Positions 3,901 to 6,237 of a stretch of 6,237 nt of DNA are shown one piece after another. Where the stretch lies: NCBI GenBank assembly GCA_016182435.1, contig JACPGN010000223.1, forward strand, positions 1 to 6,237, in the 5' to 3' direction. Each line of letters opens with the position of its first letter. The first letter of the stretch is position 1. Source of the DNA: Lentisphaerota bacterium (GTDB taxonomy: Bacteria > Verrucomicrobiota > Kiritimatiellia > JAAZAB01). A program made the position numbers and the translations under genes. The notes under the pieces were generated by a model that made no database searches, was not told the origin of the DNA, and worked only from the letters and a program-made list of their open reading frames with translations.

Positions 3901-5634
3901 ATGCCGATTAAAACCACCATGCCTGCACCCATGAGCAACCCCTCAAAACCCGTTATCTCCCTCCGGCAGGCGCTCATCCTGGCCGTGCTCTTTCTGGGCG
4001 GAGCAACCTGGCTGGCCTCGGCCTCGGCCGTGCTGATCATGCAAGGCGCCAGTAGTTTCGGCGGCCCCCTGGGCGCCTACCTCATGGAAGCCGGCGGCGG
4101 CAAAGTCATGCGCCGGTGTCTGCTGGTTTTTTCGCTCGTGTTCCTATTGCTCTTCCTCAGGCGCGCGGGCTGGCGCGGCTGGAAGGATTGCGGATTCACC
4201 ACGACTGATCCGGACTGGTCCTGGCGAGCGTGGCACGTGGGCCTGCGCCATGGCCTGATCCTGGGCATCCTTTCCATGAGCGCCGTGGGAACGCTGACGA
4301 TCCTGGCTGGAATCCATCACCCGCATGTAACGCTCAGCGCCGCCGAGCTCTTGAAAAAAGTGGTTCTCCTGCTGATCGCGGGCCTGGCGGTGGGATTCTT
4401 CGAAGAAACCGTGATGCGCGGCATCTTCTTCCGGGTTTTTGCGCGCGTCTGGCGCGCCTGGCCGGCGGCCGTGTTGTCCAGTGTAGTCTTCGCCGCGGCT
4501 CATTTTGGGGAGCCCTCCAGCACGGCCTTCAGCGGAAATTCCTTTTTATCCATAACCCATTCCGTGTTCGTTTCCACCTTCACAAGCCTTTGGCAAATCC
4601 CCAGGTTGACGGTGCAGTTCATTAACCTGACGCTCCTGGGCATTGTCCTGTGCGCGTTTGTGATCCGCACCAAAACCATCTGGTTCAGCGTCGGCGCGCA
4701 TGCGGCCTGGGTCTGGATGATCAAACTGCACGAGTTGTTCACGATCTTCTATCCGGCCGCGCCCCTGGCGGCCTGGCTGGGCAAACGCAACGATTTCATG
4801 GATTCGCCCCTGGCCACCATCATACTCTCCGGAGTGCTGGCCTGGATCATGGCGCGCGCGGCGAATAGCGGCCAACTCCTGCGCCGCCACGGCCAAACCT
4901 GGCATGTCTTGCCCTCGCAAGGCACTCGTTTTTCGGAATGGCTGGCCTGCCCGCCTGCCCAAGCTCGGCCAGGGAGCCCGGCCAGGGACGTTTTACAGTC
5001 CGCTCCCCTACCCGATGTTCGCGTCCTGAAAGCCTATGCCGGCTGCCGCGTAACCGCTTGCGGGGGAATGGTCTGGAAAGAATACTATCCCGTGGCCGGC
5101 TGGCGCGGCTGGCGATGGCGTTTCCTGTCCTCGCGCACGCGCCGCGCTTTCCTGATGGGCCGAGAGCTCACCGAACATGGCATTCCCACGCCGACACCTA
5201 TAGCCTGGGGCTGCCGGCGCCGCTGCGGTCTGCGGCTATCCGACCATGGCATCACCGCCGAGCTGAAGCAAGCTGAAGGGCTGACCGCCTGGCTTGAGCG
5301 CCAGGCACGCGATCCCGCGCGCCGCGCGGAGGTCATGCGCGCTTACGGACAACTGGCCGGGCGCTTCCACCGCGCCGGTTTTTCCAACCGCGACCTTAAA
5401 CACGAGAATGTGCTCTGCGCGCAAGCCGAGCCTGAGCAATTATGGGTCGTGGATCTGGATGGGGTTCGCCGGCGTCTCTGGATTAGCCGTCGCCGCGCAG
5501 GGCGTGACCTGCGGCGGGTGGGCTTATCGTTAAGAGCGTTGGGCTGGTGCACCCCGCCGGACGTCGGGGAGTTCTTCGCGGCCTACAACGCCAGCGTGAG
5601 TGAGCGCCTGCGGCGCGAAGGTTTCCCGGGATGA
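3901..5634 (+). CDS. CPBP intramembrane protease fused to Kdo/WaaP-like kinase
   Basis: A 577-residue two-domain protein. Residues about 20-320 are strongly hydrophobic with roughly eight membrane segments (for example 21-47, 72-87, 115-137, 152-167, 238-256, 303-320). They carry CPBP (CAAX protease/bacteriocin-processing) motifs: EETVMR (168-173), FAAAH (197-201) and H267 in GAHAAW. After a hydrophilic linker (about 325-370), residues 373-577 resemble the lipopolysaccharide kinase (Kdo/WaaP, InaA) family: K393 as likely ATP-binding lysine, RFHRAGFSNRDLKHENVL (488-505) with catalytic D498 and N503, and VVDLDGV (516-522) as the DFG-like site. The usual HRD histidine is asparagine (N496). The kinase should face the cytosol, but the substrate is unknown. 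The reading frame is continuous, so fusion is real as sequenced. ATG 3901 has GGAGAG 7 bp upstream; ATGs at 3919 and 3931 are alternatives. It follows fabF by 98 bp but has no evident fatty-acid role. Confidence 0.82.
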   Translation: MPIKTTMPAPMSNPSKPVISLRQALILAVLFLGGATWLASASAVLIMQGASSFGGPLGAYLMEAGGGKVMRRCLLVFSLVFLLLFLRRAGWRGWKDCGFTTTDPDWSWRAWHVGLRHGLILGILSMSAVGTLTILAGIHHPHVTLSAAELLKKVVLLLIAGLAVGFFEETVMRGIFFRVFARVWRAWPAAVLSSVVFAAAHFGEPSSTAFSGNSFLSITHSVFVSTFTSLWQIPRLTVQFINLTLLGIVLCAFVIRTKTIWFSVGAHAAWVWMIKLHELFTIFYPAAPLAAWLGKRNDFMDSPLATIILSGVLAWIMARAANSGQLLRRHGQTWHVLPSQGTRFSEWLACPPAQARPGSPARDVLQSAPLPDVRVLKAYAGCRVTACGGMVWKEYYPVAGWRGWRWRFLSSRTRRAFLMGRELTEHGIPTPTPIAWGCRRRCGLRLSDHGITAELKQAEGLTAWLERQARDPARRAEVMRAYGQLAGRFHRAGFSNRDLKHENVLCAQAEPEQLWVVDLDGVRRRLWISRRRAGRDLRRVGLSLRALGWCTPPDVGEFFAAYNASVSERLRREGFPG

Positions 5635-5650
5635 AACAGGCCTTCAAGGA

Positions 5651-5733
5651 GCGGGGCAACTATTATGACACCCGGTGATCCATCCCGACCTCTCCGCGAG
5701 TCGGGACGGGGACTACAGCATTTCACGTAGGCC
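5651..5733. repeat. Intergenic palindromic repeat, copy 2 (inverted order)
   Basis: TCCCGAC (5683-5689) pairs with GTCGGGA (5700-5706), and CTAC (5713-5716) with GTAG (5727-5730) followed by GCC. Read on the opposite strand, copy 1 (3804-3899) has the same order: TCCCGAC stem, short GC-rich spacer, CTACA/TGTAG stem, then GGCC. The two are therefore divergent copies in opposite orientation. An 11-bp GCGGGGCAACT occurs just after the upstream gene in both places (3804-3814, 5651-5661), but in the same orientation. There is no T-run, so it is not a clear terminator. Confidence 0.5.
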
Positions 5734-5748
5734 AGAAGGATAAGTAAA

Positions 5749-6237
5749 ATGAGCGCTGATTCAAACGTCAAGAAGCTGACGCTTCGCTGTGACCGCGGGC
5801 CAATCTCATTCGGCCTGGTGCTGAGCGGGTCCCTGGTTTCCTGGTCAGCGCCCGCCGCCAGGGATCTCCTCATCGGCAGGTGCTGGGAGGGAATTTACCT
5901 CTACCCCACCCGCGGGCTCGATGATGATGAGCTTGCGGCGGAGCCTATTGGGCTCTTCGGTTCGGAGCTCGGCGATGTATACGCCATTCCGGCGGACTGG
6001 AACCGGGACGGCCGCGAGGAGATCCTGGCGGCCAACCGCCTCGGCTTCCTCTACCGCCTCGAGCGCACCGGAACGGCTCTGACCTCTCCCTTCCGGATCG
6101 AGGGAACGGTGAAGGGAAGCCCGGACAACCTTCCCTTCAACATCGCCTATCATAACCCGGAACATCCGATCCTGAACGACCTGGGCGGGTACATTGATCT
6201 GCTCTTCTTCAACTACATCTGCCCCGTGGTCTATCCG
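5749..6237 (+). CDS. FG-GAP/VCBS-like repeat protein, 5' part
   Basis: An open frame of 163 codons with no stop before the window edge. The ATG at 5749 has a good Shine-Dalgarno (AGAAGGA, 5734-5740) 8 bp upstream. Residues 38-54 (ARDLLIGRCWEGIYLYP) and 78-102 around DVYAIPADWNRDGREEIL are spaced like consecutive blades of FG-GAP/VCBS beta-propeller repeats. The second contains a D-x-N-x-D-G calcium-loop pattern at D83-G88, followed by GFLYRLERTG. Such proteins often bind carbohydrates or sit outside the cell, but no convincing signal peptide is seen at this N-terminus, so location is unclear. I do not recognise a specific family and assign no enzyme activity. It begins 114 bp after the protease-kinase gene with the repeat at 5651-5733 between them, so it may be separately transcribed. 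Confidence 0.7.
   Translation, partial: MSADSNVKKLTLRCDRGPISFGLVLSGSLVSWSAPAARDLLIGRCWEGIYLYPTRGLDDDELAAEPIGLFGSELGDVYAIPADWNRDGREEILAANRLGFLYRLERTGTALTSPFRIEGTVKGSPDNLPFNIAYHNPEHPILNDLGGYIDLLFFNYICPVVYP

Noticed and set aside
5845..6165. Minus-strand open frame near the end of the window
   Set aside because: The plus strand there encodes FG-GAP-like repeats with a good ribosome binding site; the antisense frame has no motif or start signal.

Overview
This is a GC-rich (roughly 60% by eye) bacterial chromosomal window. It holds part of a fatty-acid synthesis (fab) cluster and housekeeping neighbours, and the intergenic gaps are unusually rich in palindromic and inverted-repeat elements. The genes are conserved across bacteria and do not fix the phylum. 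The mix of sigma-54, a YycJ-type nuclease, a CPBP protease joined to an LPS-kinase-like domain, an FG-GAP/VCBS-like protein and many dispersed palindromes would suit an environmental Gram-negative bacterium, perhaps of the PVC group (Verrucomicrobiota, Lentisphaerota, Kiritimatiellota). That placement is inference only.

Layout. Positions 1-115 (minus) hold the first 38 codons of rpoN (sigma-54), with a plausible sigma-70 promoter at 147-174. Positions 116-434 are intergenic and contain a 213-bp element bounded by 29-bp imperfect inverted repeats and filled with hairpins. Positions 435-1247 encode a YycJ/WalJ-type metallo-beta-lactamase-fold hydrolase. Positions 1322-2065 encode FabG. A 138-bp MITE-like element with terminal inverted repeats and a perfect 8-bp direct repeat sits exactly at the fabG stop codon (2059-2212). 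An acyl carrier protein gene starts at 2235 but is frameshifted by a 5-bp tandem duplication (ATTCC twice, 2394-2403); its displaced tail runs to 2479. An intrinsic terminator lies at 2495-2532. FabF runs from 2567 to 3802. Positions 3901-5634 encode a 577-residue fusion of a CPBP-type intramembrane protease and a Kdo/WaaP-like kinase. From 5749 to the window edge is the start of an FG-GAP-like repeat protein.

FabG, ACP and FabF form one functional unit: ACP carries the growing chain, FabF condenses it with malonyl-ACP, and FabG reduces the beta-ketoacyl-ACP. Removing the MITE-like element and one copy of its direct repeat leaves fabG and acpP 23 bp apart, so the insertion interrupted an ordinary compact operon. 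The terminator after acpP would allow ACP, needed in large amounts, to be made in excess over FabF.

The points most worth following up are the disrupted acpP; the two elements that share the terminal pattern GTAAT-N3-TCAG, with IS66-like features; the protease-kinase fusion; and a second palindromic repeat family found downstream of two genes in opposite orientations.
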